Shown one piece after another: positions 12,061-23,939 of a stretch of DNA of 64,000 bases. The notes under the pieces were generated by a model that did not search any database, had not been told where the DNA came from, and saw nothing but the letters and a program-made list of their open reading frames with translations. Made by a program: the position numbers and the translations under genes. Position 1 is the first letter of the stretch. Each line of letters begins with the position of its first letter. This DNA is from Heterocephalus glaber (lineage: Eukaryota; Chordata; Mammalia; Rodentia; Bathyergidae). The stretch is taken from contig NW_004624748.1 in the NCBI RefSeq assembly GCF_000247695.1, forward strand, positions 5,999,669 to 6,063,668. Reading direction: 5' to 3'.

Positions 12061-14290
12061 CCAGATCCCTTCTAACTCAATTGCATATGCTTGCATTCAT
12101 TATAGCATCCTGCCTCCCCATGCACTGGGAGTTTAAGAGGAATTCCCTCCACCACTAAGCAACTATTTTGGAGAAAAGATGAGGTGCATTCATTGCTCTG
12201 TGTCAGGATTATTTCCAGAACTGCTATTAACTTGAATGTGCTATAGACTTCAGGACCCCTCCTGCTTTTCTAGTTTACCTTGCACAGCACAAGAAGCATG
12301 TGAATCCCCAAAAACTAAGCTTGTGTAATAGGAAGTCTCATAAAAGATCGTGCAGTTACCCAGAGAACTCCGCCAATGCAGAAACCAAGCTGGATGATTC
12401 AACGAAAGGCAAGCATTTTGCTGCAGTTGCTCAGGTTTGCTAGAAAATCTGTTTATATTCGTATCAGATGCTTTTCTAGGGGAATCAACAATTTCCATTT
12501 TGTATTGGGATTATTTATGCACTGGTCTCATCCTTTCTACTGAACCAAGAGTCTCTGGATGGACTCCTTGCATAAAACCCAGTACATGGACTCCACTGAG
12601 TACGTATAAATAAATTAATTCATCAGTGAATGTGGACTTTAGTTACAGCTTATGTTTATCTCTGTTGAACTTTATTAATCTTTTTCTATTAATCAATCCA
12701 TGAAGAAAAGGTAATCTTTGACATTATCTAAAGGAAAATCTCTCCTATTTATTGGACAGATGACTTGGCTGACTCCATTGAAGAAGAAGTCCAGTAATTA
12801 ATCAAAGGACCCATGATGAGGGTCTGACTAATATGTTGACAATAAAGAATTCAAAAGTTGAAAGGGCCCTTAGGAAGAGTGAGACCATACATAGAGCTGT
12901 TTTCATCTTTAGAAGAAAGTCCAAAGTCCTTGGGGGAGAGAGAGATTTCAAAGAAGTAAGGGATCAGACCTCAGGAAGACCAAGAAGGGAGAATAGAAAG
13001 GAATGAAGAAGAGAAGAGGAAGAAGTAGAGGGAGAAGGAGCAGGAGTGGAGAGGAGAGGCGCCTCTTTACTCTGGAAATGTAAAGATTAAATAAACAGTG
13101 GAGTTTAAAAGAGCTCAACCCACCGTGATTGTCTCTATTACACACTATTATACACACTATTAAAACAAGATTATTTTTATCTTGAAAAAAAAAGACTTTC
13201 CCATATGAGTCTCCTCCTATTAGCTTGTGGAGATAGTATTTTATCTCATTTGAGCCTCTAATACAAGAAAAAAATGTCTAAAGAGTACTTGAAACTATCA
13301 GAGATTGTGATGGTTGGTTAAAATAAGTTAATTTTTAAAAAGTTTTAAGTTTTACATTAACAGTAACTCTGCTCTCTGGTAAATTCTCTGAGAGATTTGA
13401 AAGTTGCTCCCCTTATTAGTTGCAACAGGTACAGATTCCTACTTGGGATTTGCTGGCACACAACTAGACAATTTGCTACCTAGACAATAGTGCCACCTCC
13501 TATAATGAGGGTACAGAGCACCATTTGGGTACATTTTGTGGCTGCCTCCTGCCCCTGTGCCATTATCCCTATGTTCCTCTTCCTAGACTATAGTTTTGAA
13601 TTTCAGAGACAGAAAAGTTGCGGGGGGAAAAAACCAAACAGCATGTCATTGTAAAAGACCATTAAGGAAGGTCCCAGAAAATATTTATTGTGAGACATAA
13701 AATGAGGAGGTTGGATAATGGCTTCATTAGCTCACTCAGTGGTCATTTTTCTGAGCACACTTACATGCACATGCTGTGCTAGGCCCTAGAGGTACAGCAG
13801 CAGACCAGAGACATTTCATTCTTGACCGCAGTGGATAAACATTCAGTGTTGGGGATAGAAAGGAGCCAACTGTTGCCCCCTGGGGTAAGTGGGGCAGGGT
13901 AAGTAGAAAGCTATGGGGCTACAGCTAGCCAAGACCTGGAGGGATCAGAGAAAACTTCTTCTGGAAAGGGTGGTGTTTAGAAAGAAAATTGAGATTGATT
14001 GAAAGACAGCTACATGATGAGCTGGAACTCAAAGTATATATAAGCTATGATAGAAATGTACAATGAATGGTTAACTTAAAAAATTGATTTAAGTTAACAG
14101 ATACATCATCATAATCCCCCTGAAAATATTTCCCCTAACTTTAAACACACATATTCCATCATTCTTGCCACTTTCTGAAGCAGTTCTGGAAGTCCTCTTT
14201 CATGAATGTTTTTACAGGTGTGATAAAAATACAGTGAATGCTGCTGCTGAGTGCCATCCAAAAGAAAGGCAGGTTAGTGAAAAACATTAT
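12061..14290. other. Intergenic DNA with a polypurine tract
   Basis: A strong AG run lies at about 12935-13065 (gaagagaagaggaagaag type). A weak MIR/L3-like trace is near 13735-13810 (catgctgtgctaggccctag). Nothing else recognised. Confidence 0.35.
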
Positions 14291-14295
14291 AATGT

Positions 14296-14560
14296 GTCCT
14301 CATCCACCCTACTAGCCAGATCTTCCACCATGTGACTTCTGGCTGTTCCTAAAGACCAAAATAACCATGAAAGGTAAACATTTTGAATCACTTCAGGACA
14401 TTGAGGCAACCATGAGAGAGCAACTGAAGATACTCACAAAAGCAGACTTCCAGAACTCCTTCAGAAAGTGGGAAGAAAATGGGATAAGTATGTTTGAAAT
14501 GAAAGGAAATATTTTGAAGGGGATTAATCACAATATGTCTTTTACTGCATGTGTCACAGC
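14296..14560 (+). pseudogene. mariner-family transposase C-terminal relic
   Basis: The plus-strand frame reads PHPPY-stop-PDLPPCDFWLF, then MKGKHFESLQDIE, KADFQNSFRKW and a degraded EGNYFEG-like end. This is the conserved tail of mariner (D,D34D) transposases, in which the Asp of PPCDF (codon 14334-14336) is the third catalytic acidic residue. A stop replaces the Ser of YSPDL, and nothing clearly matching the first two catalytic Asp regions was seen upstream. The open frame from 14367 to 14642 is what remains after that stop; its last 25 or so codons are not transposase-like. Confidence 0.7.
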
Positions 14561-14564
14561 AAGT

Positions 14565-17370
14565 AGTTACATCTTGAACCAGAGTAGGACTTGGAGACCC
14601 ACAATCCCTCTCAAAGGGATACCCTCAATGACCTCCTTCTAGGACTACCTCTTAAATGTCCACAACAACTCCCAAAACTACCACCCTGCATGCAAAACCA
14701 ATTACAATGAGGGACATTCAAATTAAATTGTATCTAAAAGATAGCAGTTTCTTAACTAGTTGATCTTATGCCTTTCCTTTGCTATCTTGAGAATCAGAGA
14801 CTAAGTTGCAGAATAATTCTATGACCATATTTAAATCAGACATTGAATTAATATCAAATACCTCCAATCTTTCTTAATATACTGATGAAATATATTGGGA
14901 AGGGACAAAAAACTTGAATTTCTTATACCATCATAAAGTTATATATTATAGTAACCAAGAAGAGTTTAAGAAAACTGTGAGAAGCAGAGAGAATGGAGAA
15001 CTTAGTCAAAAGAATGATCTTATTTTTTTTAAAGAATGAAATTATGTCTTCATTGAATTGAGAAATCTCAATATATGTTTTCTCTGCATAGGTTTGTTTG
15101 TTTATTGTGGTAGCTGAACATGAAAGAAAAGCTAGTTTGCAGAAAATATTAGGGAAAAAAAGGGAATTTAGTAAAGACAGCGGTTGCATCTTGTCTTTGG
15201 TGGCAGAGGTATTCTCTCACCTGGTTGGATGCCAGCCTTCCATAAGGCTTCAATCCCTGGGAGCATTTGTCCCTCAAGAGAGAAAAAAAAAATCACGAAA
15301 AACTCCAATTTAAAAGTAAATGTTTCCTACAAATGTACTTAAATCATAGGTATCTTTTTGCACAGGAAAATTCTCAAGAAAGGAATTTAGTGTACAATGT
15401 GCAAACTGACCAACAGAAAATGGAGGAGAAAAATTTGTCAGCAAAAAATATAAGAAAAGCAGCTATTGTTAAACTACCAATCTAAGGCAGATACTTACAG
15501 GAGCTGACATTTTGGCCATACATTTTCTAAACCATCATTTTTCTCCTATGCAGGTCTTTGTCCTCATGGTAGCTCTGGTAATACACGTCTTCCTGGGGGT
15601 GTCTGTTCTTCCATCTGCTTGTGTACAGCTTATTTGTGGTGGAGGATGTCATGTCACTACATGTTCTGTTGTCTGGCCAAAGCTCTCCTTTCAGTGGAAA
15701 GTCAGCCCCACCCACAAGCTGAGCCTAAAAGTCAAGGTTTTAAGAAGGCAGAAACCTGGCAAAGAAGGGTCTGGTGGTTGCCAAGAGTTCTCATGGGTCA
15801 GAGAAAGTGCTAGAAAGTGAAGGAGGCAGACACAAACATGTGGACAGTAGCTAGGAAAAATCACTGAAGTTGAGAACACAACTACTATGATTTCAAGGAA
15901 ATGTCCTAACTAGAAAACATTGTATCATACAATGTTGCATGTCTGGTTTTTAGAATTAAAACAGGAAACAAAGATAATAAAATGCAGAAGTTATTTGAAA
16001 GAGGTTTTGAATTTTTTCTGAACAGTCTGGAATTTAGTCAGGAAGAAGATCAGACAGACCAAACAATGAGCAAAGTCTACCAACCTCTCCAGCACCTCAC
16101 CCCCCAAATCCCACTGCATTCTTCAGCAGTCTGAGGAGAGATGGTAAAGTGGAATAAAAATTTTACTTTTAAAAGAACCAATTAGATTAGGTAATTACAA
16201 AAAAGAAATTTCTCAGTGCATTTGGTATCCCATAGAAAGCCTGGCCTTTGTGACAATTGCACATTAAAGCTACCCCATTCATCTTACAGGATTTGCTCAG
16301 ATCTTCCCCTTATGGGGAACAGAATGGCTTCAGAGACTGCTCCTCAGGAGCTTCAGTGGAATCCCATAAACACTGCCCCAAATTTCTTTCTGACAAGCTC
16401 CAGGATAAGCCCAAGCAAGGTTTGTTTGGGATCGAAAAGGACAGAAGACAAGATGAACTTTAAAATTTCCAACTATGGCATCTGAACTAAAGGAACTCTG
16501 AAGACAAGCAACTGTCAAACTGCACAGGCCCCAGTGAGGACATAGCCTATGGGCAAGGTGAATGACTAGGCCCCCAACTCTGCTTGAGAAGTCTCTCTCC
16601 GACTCAGAGCTGTTGAGAATCTGTACAATGCTAGAAAAGTGAATTGGAGATTTCTTCCCCAGGGAGCTTTCCACACCATAGATGTTTATAGAATGGGTGT
16701 TGGTTTACAGCAGGGCTGCCAGTAAACCTTCCCCCAATGGTCCAGTGTGCTGAATTCACAGCCATGCAGTGGGGAGAAATCATTGGCACCCAGCATGCAA
16801 AGGTCATTATTAGCCTGGTGGCCCATTAAGTAGCTTCTACCTTGAAGCTCTATGAGGCACTTGGAGGGTGACAGAGGGAGGAAGAACCAGAGCAGCAAAA
16901 TTCTCCAAGATGCTGAGTCCATGGAAACAGGGCCCTGTGTCATTCACTCCCTTCTTCCCCGTTTACTGAGACCAACTCAGTTCCTCATTCAAAAGATGTC
17001 ACAATCTCAGTTGTTTTTATCTGTGTTTCTGATCCAGTCTCCAAGAACTTAATTCACTTTAGCCCTGTGGGAAAAAAATTGAAAGTCCAAGGTCGTATCT
17101 GACAGGCCAGAAAGGTCTACAAAGATTTGCATTTCTGAAGTGACATTTGGGGCCTATTACAACAAGGCTCTGGATTAGCAATAACAGAATCAATGAAATG
17201 TCTCTTTTTGGGTGCCACATTAGTTCAGCATTTTGGGACTTCTGGGGTTTTAAAGAACATGTGTGTTGTGGAATTTTCCACCCCAGAGGGTTGCATTCTT
17301 TCTGTACAACTTCAAGGAAGTAATTCTGAGGGCATGTGCAATAACAACAGTTGATAGTTAATGTGGTGCT
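14565..17370. other. Intergenic DNA, nothing recognised
   Basis: Several open frames of 60-123 codons occur, some overlapping on both strands near 15510-15880 and 16215-16675. None has a recognisable domain, and similar chance frames occur across the window. Confidence 0.35.
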
Positions 17371-17379
17371 TTCTATGGT

Positions 17380-17870
17380 CCAGGCTCTAGCCCAAGTACA
17401 TTCACATACCATGTTACTGCATCCTTCCAATAACCCTATGAAGTATGAACTGTTGTTATTATTGTCATTACCTTTTCATTGAAAAGGAGCTGAAGCAGAG
17501 AGAGAGATAAAAATCATCTGCCCAAAATCATAGCGCTAGTAAATGCAAGGATACGGATCCAAATCTTGAATTTGTGTTCTTCCTTTGTTTTCTCTCCTAC
17601 TGTTTCTGTAGAGCTGAGAGCAACCAATGCCACATCTTCCTCTTTTAAAAATCCTTAATCATTTCTCAGTCCTTGCTTTTCTTTTTTCTATAATGCTCTG
17701 AGAAAACTTAGTGTACCTGGTACTTTTCCTAAGTCCAAATTTTAATTTAAACAGTAATAATTAACATTATTGAGTGCTTACCCTGTGTGGATGTCACATT
17801 CATGGTGCCATTTACAGATGAGGAAACAGGCTCATGAAGACAAGCCACTTGCCCAAGACTCTGCAGCTAG
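17380..17870 (-). mobile_element. Two MIR copies (17380-17565 and 17765-17870)
   Basis: First: ccaataaccctatgaagtatgaac ... ttgaaaaggagctgaagcagag. Second: attattgagtgcttaccctgtg ... ttacagatgaggaaacaggc ... acttgcccaagactctgcagc. Both are antisense MIR in the usual block order. Confidence 0.75.
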
Positions 17871-18679
17871 GAAGAGGCAGATAGGTCTTCACCTTCATCT
17901 CTCTCTTCTGAACACTTCTATGAACTATAAAATAAATGTCCTATTTGAAATTCTACAATATGTAGTAGCTCTGGGAGCTAAAATCCAAGTTATGTTCCTA
18001 AGGTTTTGGATAAAATGAAAAGCATCACTGTGGGAAGAGTTGTGAATTGCAGGATGTGTTAGTAAACAGAAGCCTATTACTGTGGAGAATTGACACCACA
18101 ATTACAGAATGTTTAGATATAAAGGAGGAGAAAGAGATGCCTAATGGAACTTCAAATTCGTCTACCTGAATCATCAGATCATATTATTTGTGTCCATCAT
18201 ATGTGCTTTAAGGGCATGTTATGGTAATGCTTATGGTTTATTGATGGTGAGTTTACCAAATTCCCTCAGATATACGCTTGGAAATATAGGGTATGCAGCA
18301 TCAGTAGAAGGCTGTTCCTTCCTGTTGCAAATATGATAATCTAGAGACGTCACCTTGATGCAGCTGCATCACACACAACTGCCAAAGCATATGAAGAACT
18401 AATCTTAGGCCCTAGGAGTTTATTAATAAGTGCCATAGGAACATTTGGGAAAAAAAAGAGAGAGAATCCCATGAGTAGTGTCATTTTGGTGAGGTGTTAT
18501 GTGGAAAGCGATGAGGCTGTGGAAGGAGATTTTACCTGCAAGAGTTAATATTGTGCAGATTGGGAAAGAGGGGTAGGGCAGAGACCAGAGAGTGGCATGA
18601 AAGGCACATGCATGAAGAAGTTCCAATCCAAGTCTGGGTTACTTGGTTTTGAGGAGCAGTAAAATAACTACAATAAAGC

Positions 18680-18870
18680 CAGCTCTACAGTCACATGTAT
18701 CACTACATTTGCTCCTTTCAGAGCCTTCTTTAGATATGGGGTCAGAGGCTTCATTATCCTCAATCTATAGATAATCTCCCCCAAAGAGCTAAGAGATATG
18801 TCTGTTCAAGGCCACCCCATTAGGAAATGTCAGAATGGGACTCAGATCTCAGTGCTCTTCTGCTTCTGTC
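18680..18870 (-). mobile_element. MIR
   Basis: Antisense MIR with a degenerate cttcattatcctcaatctatag core and ccccattaggaaatgtcagaatgggac end. Confidence 0.5.
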
Positions 18871-18874
18871 ACTT

Positions 18875-20655
18875 CATGGTGTGACTCTCACATGTGAGAG
18901 TTTATTGTTGCTGATGGTCTTATGTGATATAGGCACGACTGAGTCAAGTGGTGCAAAGCCTTATATTGTTGGTTGAGGAATTTGAGTTTGGTCTGATAGT
19001 TATCGGTTTACAGTGAAATGAAAATGGGATTTTAACTGGTTAAATCTAACAATGGTGTACAGGTCAGGATGTGCTTACACTTTCTGCACATTAGCTGAAA
19101 ATGTCCAAGATTAACATGGTGACATTGTACACGTAGATTTAAGGACAGAATTCAAGACATATTATATAAAAACAATGATGGTAATTCTGTCAATTGATTA
19201 TATGTGAGGTATAAAATCAAGGAGAATTAAAGAAATTATCCCAGTCATAGTCAAGGATCTGTTTGAAGTGAAGGATGAGTTCAGACAGGGTTTGAAATTG
19301 AGGCAGAATCATCAAGTAAGAGTATCCTCTAGGAAACTGAAATGTAGGAATGTAGTGCAGGTTAGAACTCAGGAAACATCCTTAAATTCTGAAAGAAAAT
19401 TCAACTTTTTTCTTTATTTATAAAATTGAAATAATGATGTCAATTCAGCCAATCTCAGAAGATAGCCAAGCAGTGTAGATAAGATAATTGTGGAGAAAAT
19501 TCGTTGCAAACTATAACGTGAATAAGGAGTTAACAAAATGCACATTTGGGAGGCAGAGAGATAGTGGCAAAGTCTCCATGGTGAACTGATGCCCCAGGGA
19601 ATACAGAGGGTGGTGAGCTGAGGACAGCACTGGGGCTCAGTAAGCACCCACACTGAGTTGAAGAACTGCATATTCAGAAGGGTGAGCAGTCAGGAAATGG
19701 ATAATCATGGGGCCTTAGAAGTCAGAGAAGGAGGGGAGCTTTCAAAGATGTGAGGATAATCACAGAGTGAGCAAAATGGAAGTTTGAGAAATGAGAAGGC
19801 TGTGGAACAGGAATAGATGGACTTGTGTGCGTCATGTAATGTAGCAGACATACCTGCCCAGCACTAGAGGGCTAAGTGGCATGTGCTTCTTGCCTTCCCT
19901 AATTTCGCTATACTGTTTTATATCAGGAGTCAGACGAAAGCCCTGAGTGGCTCAAATGGGCATATCAGCTAGCAGACTTGGGCTAGTATTGCTCCTTTGC
20001 TAATGGCAGTCACTGAGGCCTAAGTCCTGGTCTGTGAAGTGGCAGGGCCCTGCTGAATTACGTGCAGCTGAGGTCAACATGACCCCAATTAGAATCCTTA
20101 CCCCTGAATTATCCCTTCTCACTGACCTTGTGGGTTGCTTGCTAATTGTACCTGGTCCTAGTACTGGTTTCTTCTATTCTAGCAAAATAAGCAGTGCCTA
20201 CTCTCTAACAGCCCTGCCTGGTGCCATCATGCCAGGTGTTCCGTAGTAATTCACTAGATGCCTTCAAAGCTCCCTAGCTCCCTATTCCTTCTCATGATTG
20301 TATTCAATAAATGCTGGATGAGCTTGGGGGCTTTTGTCTTTGTTGCCTAGAGCAACATTGATCAGGAACCAAGACTCAGCTTCACTGTAAGTCTCATTCT
20401 GTCTATTCTTTAACCTTTAGCTGGTGCTGTGGTGGCTCACAGGAGGCTGGGACTTACTGCAGGAGTCTCCAGTGATGTCTACTCCTCCTGACCCGTACAA
20501 TGTTAGATCCAAAGGAGAACCTTCTCTGACGTGGAGCAGGGCAGACATACTGTGCACATTAGGAAGAGGAACTGAGAAAAAGAATGATAGCAGTGGTTCC
20601 ATTAACTCAGGGAGTTTAGAATAAAAGAAGAAAGTGGACAGAATTTCAGCATGTC
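18875..20655. other. Intergenic DNA, nothing recognised
   Basis: No repeat family, RNA gene or coding signal identified. Confidence 0.35.
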
Positions 20656-20664
20656 ATGGAATTA

Positions 20665-20855
20665 AGTAGCAGGAGAAGAAACTAACATTTAGTAGACCAC
20701 TTGCCATGCAGAACAAACACATTCTTTCATTTAAAACCAAAGAAATCTTGGGGAACTAGCTTCATTAGCTTCATTTTAAAGATGAGGAAGCTAAACCTCA
20801 GAGAGTGAAAGTCACACAACTAGAAAGTGAGAAGGTTGGAAGTCAGACCTACTGT
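20665..20855 (-). mobile_element. MIR
   Basis: Antisense MIR: aacatttagtagaccacttgcc ... ttttaaagatgaggaagctaaacc ... gtcacacaactagaaagtg. Confidence 0.75.
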
Positions 20856-20868
20856 ATTTCAATTAGAG

Positions 20869-21658
20869 CAGTGGTGATGAACCTTTTAGAGACCAAGTGC
20901 TCAAACTGCAACCCCAAACCCACTTACTTATTGCAAAATGCCAACACTGCAATTTGCTGACCACCAGTGCAAGGGTCAATGTTCCATTGACCACTAGCTT
21001 GTTGTTTTTTGTTTGGTACTGGTGATCGAACTCGGGTCCTTGCCCTTGCGCAGCAGGTGGTGAAACCACTGAGCTAAATCCCCGGCCCTGACCACTAGCT
21101 TTTGGCTACTCTGAAAAGGGCATCTGAGTGTATTTCCTACCTTGTGGGGGGTTCTGCAAAAACCGCAGCCAGTCCAAAGAGATATATATATGTATATATC
21201 TTGCTCTTATTTTTATAAATTCTTCACAAACAACTAAATATGATGCTGCAGATTCAAATATGCTGGGAAACAGCACAATATTAAAAGAATCTCAGTCTCT
21301 TAATTAGAACATCTCTTTGCTAAATCTTAGATATTAAATTTCAATTCTTCATAAGAAAACTCAAAACTAAAGTCTTGTGTTATTAAAACAAATGTATTAA
21401 AACTCACAGCTAGTCCAAGCAACATGACAGCTCACTGACCAGCCATGCAAAAGCTTGGATGATTCAGCGCTAATGAGTTAAGCTTGTGATGTCATTGCCT
21501 GGTGCTGTTACTCCTTTCTGAGTACATGTATGGCCTCTATGTGCACTGTTATCCAATGCTTAGCTGCTGGGGAAATGCTAGGATGACTTAGCTCGCATAC
21601 TGACAGAGAGGGCTCCGTGTGCCAGCTGTGGCACACTTGCCAACGTTCACCACCACTG
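20869..21658 (+). mobile_element. Non-autonomous hAT transposon with both terminal inverted repeats
   Basis: The left end CAGTGGTGATGAACCTT and the complement of the right end CAGTGGTGGTGAACGTT match at 15 of 17 positions. The flanking octamers (aattagag, 20861-20868; taatagaa, 21659-21666) agree at 5 of 8, consistent with a decayed 8-bp hAT duplication. The left arm (gagaccaagtgctcaaactgc, aacccacttacttattgc, aaatgccaacactgcaattt) resembles what I recall of the OposCharlie1 (OC1) hAT consensus. The element is about 790 bp, or 690 bp without a nested SINE, and has no transposase. Confidence 0.75.
21001..21088 (-). mobile_element. ID-like tRNA SINE nested in the hAT element
   Basis: Complement shows ggccggggatttagctcagtgg and cgagttcgatcaccagtacc, then a tail of A with C interruptions. 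The 13-bp duplication TGACCACTAGCTT flanks it at 20988-21000 and 21089-21101. It is younger than its host hAT element. Confidence 0.9.
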
Positions 21659-21670
21659 TAATAGAATGTC

Positions 21671-21975
21671 TAGTAGTAACCCCTTATCCTCAGTGAAAAA
21701 ATTAAATGGAAAATTCCAGAAATAAGTTTTAATTTCTGGGCCATACTGAACAGTATGGGGAAGTCCTCTGCTGTTCCACCTCATGTCCCTCAAGTTGTGA
21801 ATCACCTCTCTGTCCAGCATATCCGTGCTGTATACACTACCTGACTGTAAGTCATTTACTAGTTGTCTCTGTTATCAGATCTTGGTATTAATATTGCAGT
21901 TCTTGCGTTCAAGTCATCCTTGTTTTACTTAATAATAACATCAAAGTATAAGAGTAAACATACAAATTCGAGCCA
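21671..21975 (+). mobile_element. Tigger1/MER2-type pogo element, 5' part
   Basis: ccccttatcctcagtg terminus, attaaatggaaaattccagaaataa, gtgaatcacctctctgtccagc, then gttcttgcgttcaagtcatcc and ttttacttaataataac follow the Tigger1/MER2 consensus in order. The transposase region is missing. Confidence 0.75.
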
Positions 21976-21979
21976 GGGC

Positions 21980-22930
21980 ACAAAACAGGGAAAGACAAAT
22001 GAACTCTGGTACTATGTGACAATCCTGTGGAGCATATGGGGAAAACATAGTACCTGCTGACCTTGGAACTAGATTCTAGCCACTCAGGGTCTTGGAACAT
22101 GTTCCTCACAGATAAGGTCCATTGTCTGTACATTCTATACCATGACTTGGGTGTGACGTTTGAAGAGAGAGGAGAGATGATAAGAGGGAAAGCCTAAAGC
22201 CATATGAGGGAGAGAAGTGAGGTTCTCCAGAGAGAAGGATCATGTCCTCACTCCCTCCCTCAAACTTCCTCCAGCAATAAACACTGCAGCAACCACAGAA
22301 CTTGAGAGCAGCCTCTTCCTTTATTGTGGTTACCGTCAGCTGCTACTTGCCCCTGTAGCAGCTTCCTGACTTTGGGTTTGCATCCCACCCTTCTATCTCT
22401 GATAACTTTCTTGTTGCTAAATCCTCCTGTGCTTTTTATCTCAATCAGCCACACCCTCCTTCTTAAAACAGTTTTGCTCTTGCTCTCTTGGCATTGTGTT
22501 CTTTGTTCATCTCTTACCATTTGGCCAATCTTTCTCCATCATCATTCCAGCTTCCTGTTTTCTATGTTTGTCCCATAATTGTAGATTTTTCCCAAAGTAT
22601 TTTCCTTAACCCTCTCTCCTCTTCTCTTCTTATACCCCTGTGTAACCTCATCCTTGCTTATGGCTCAGCTTCCATCAAGCCCTAACTCCATCAAATTCAG
22701 CTCTAGACTGCAGTGGGACAATTCTACTTGTCTGATCAATGCTTCACATTCAAAATGACCCAAACTGAGCTCCTTATTTCTTTCTGCCAAACAGCATCTT
22801 TCTTATTTGTTCCTTTTATTAATAAAAGACACCACTTTCCTCTCAAAATACCTGACAGGACCCCCATCTCCTCTTTTCCCTGACTTTCCATATCCGGTCC
22901 TTCCACAATCAGGTCTTCTCTCTCCTTTTG
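21980..22930. other. Intergenic DNA, nothing firm recognised
   Basis: Pyrimidine-rich from about 22330 to 22700. No family or domain recognised. Confidence 0.35.
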
Positions 22931-22934
22931 ATTC

Positions 22935-23300
22935 CACCTAGGTCTGCTCACTTACCCTGCTCTGGACAGTCACAAGGGGATACTGACCCTCTTCTTTGCA
23001 CCCAGGCTGGCCTCCCTCATCTACAGCCAGAATCACCTCTCTAAAATGCAGATCTGCTCCTCACATTTGGTGTGGGGGGGTCCCTTGCCTTCAGGATAAA
23101 CTCCAAACTCCTTAGAAAGGGCCCAGATCCCTCTTGAACCATTCTTTCTCTGCCCTTGTTTGTCCCTTTGTACACATCTCCTAGACTACAGTATTAGTCA
23201 TTCTTCCCAAAATTTGCCATGTGCTTTCCACTTTGGGCCTTCCTGCATCCTATTTATCTACTTGGAATCCTTGATACTTTCTCCTTAGCCAGTCATCCAT
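22935..23300 (+). mobile_element. L2 LINE fragment
   Basis: agaatcacctctctaaaatgc, cccttgccttcaggataaactcc, gcccagatccctcttgaacc and ctttccactttgggccttcc follow the L2 3' region in order. Diverged. Confidence 0.6.
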
Positions 23301-23436
23301 CCTGAGGCCAATTGAGAGCCTCAGAATCTCAAAGAAATTTGCCCTTATTTGCCCCAGCTGGCTGCTTCCCCTCCTGTTCTCTTTGTCTCTCTCCTTTCTC
23401 TCTCCACTTCCCTCCTCTTCCCCACTCCCCCCTCCA

Positions 23437-23612
23437 GTACTGGGGATTCAACACAGGGCCTTTGCATTGAGCTACGTCCCCAACCTTTTTAAAATTTTTT
23501 ATTTTGAGACAAGATCTCACTATGTTGCCCAGGCTGGGCTTGAACTTGTGATCCTCCTGCCTCGGCGTCCCAGAGACCTGGGACTACAGATATGCACCAC
23601 TGCACCCAGCTC
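23437..23612 (-). mobile_element. B1-dID composite SINE
   Basis: Read on the minus strand: a B1 (7SL) monomer from 23612 to 23500 (gctgggtgcagtggtgcata ... gagatcttgtctcaaaat), an A/T linker, then an ID-like half from 23485 to 23437 (ggttggggacgtagctcaatg ... ttgaatccccagtac). B1 followed by ID in one unit is the B1-dID dimer arrangement described for several non-murid rodent families. Confidence 0.7.
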
Positions 23613-23744
23613 CCATGCATTGTCATAGCACTCCACATTTCTTTCTGATGACCCTTCTGACTTCACAGCTTTGCCTGTTCACATGTGCAACTCACCACCC
23701 TGGAGATGTGTTTGCTATACACAGGGCCTATATCTATGCAGCTC

Positions 23745-23935
23745 TCAAGATGGCTTTGTGGTTGAGAGGTAACAGGACACCTCAAGTGTTGTCCTGCTGC
23801 TAACTATAAAGGGCACTTGAGCACACAAGCTAGTCCATGTCTCTGCACTTTGATTTTTTCATCTAAGAAATGATCATATCAGAGCACCTGGAGCTATTAT
23901 CAAGTAAGTGTACCAAGGGCTACTGAGGATTAAGT
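23745..23935 (+). mobile_element. MIR
   Basis: Forward MIR: cctgctgctaactataaagg, ctctgcactttgattttttcatctaag, aaatgatcatatcagagc. Diverged. Confidence 0.45.
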
Positions 23936-23939
23936 TTAT

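Noticed and set aside
15510..15880. Cluster of overlapping short ORFs on both strands, considered as a gene
   Set aside because: No recognisable domain, no splice signals and no consistent frame; frames of this length occur by chance throughout the window.
22736..23520. Minus-strand ORFs considered as exons
   Set aside because: They cover L2 and B1-dID sequence and lack homology or splice structure.
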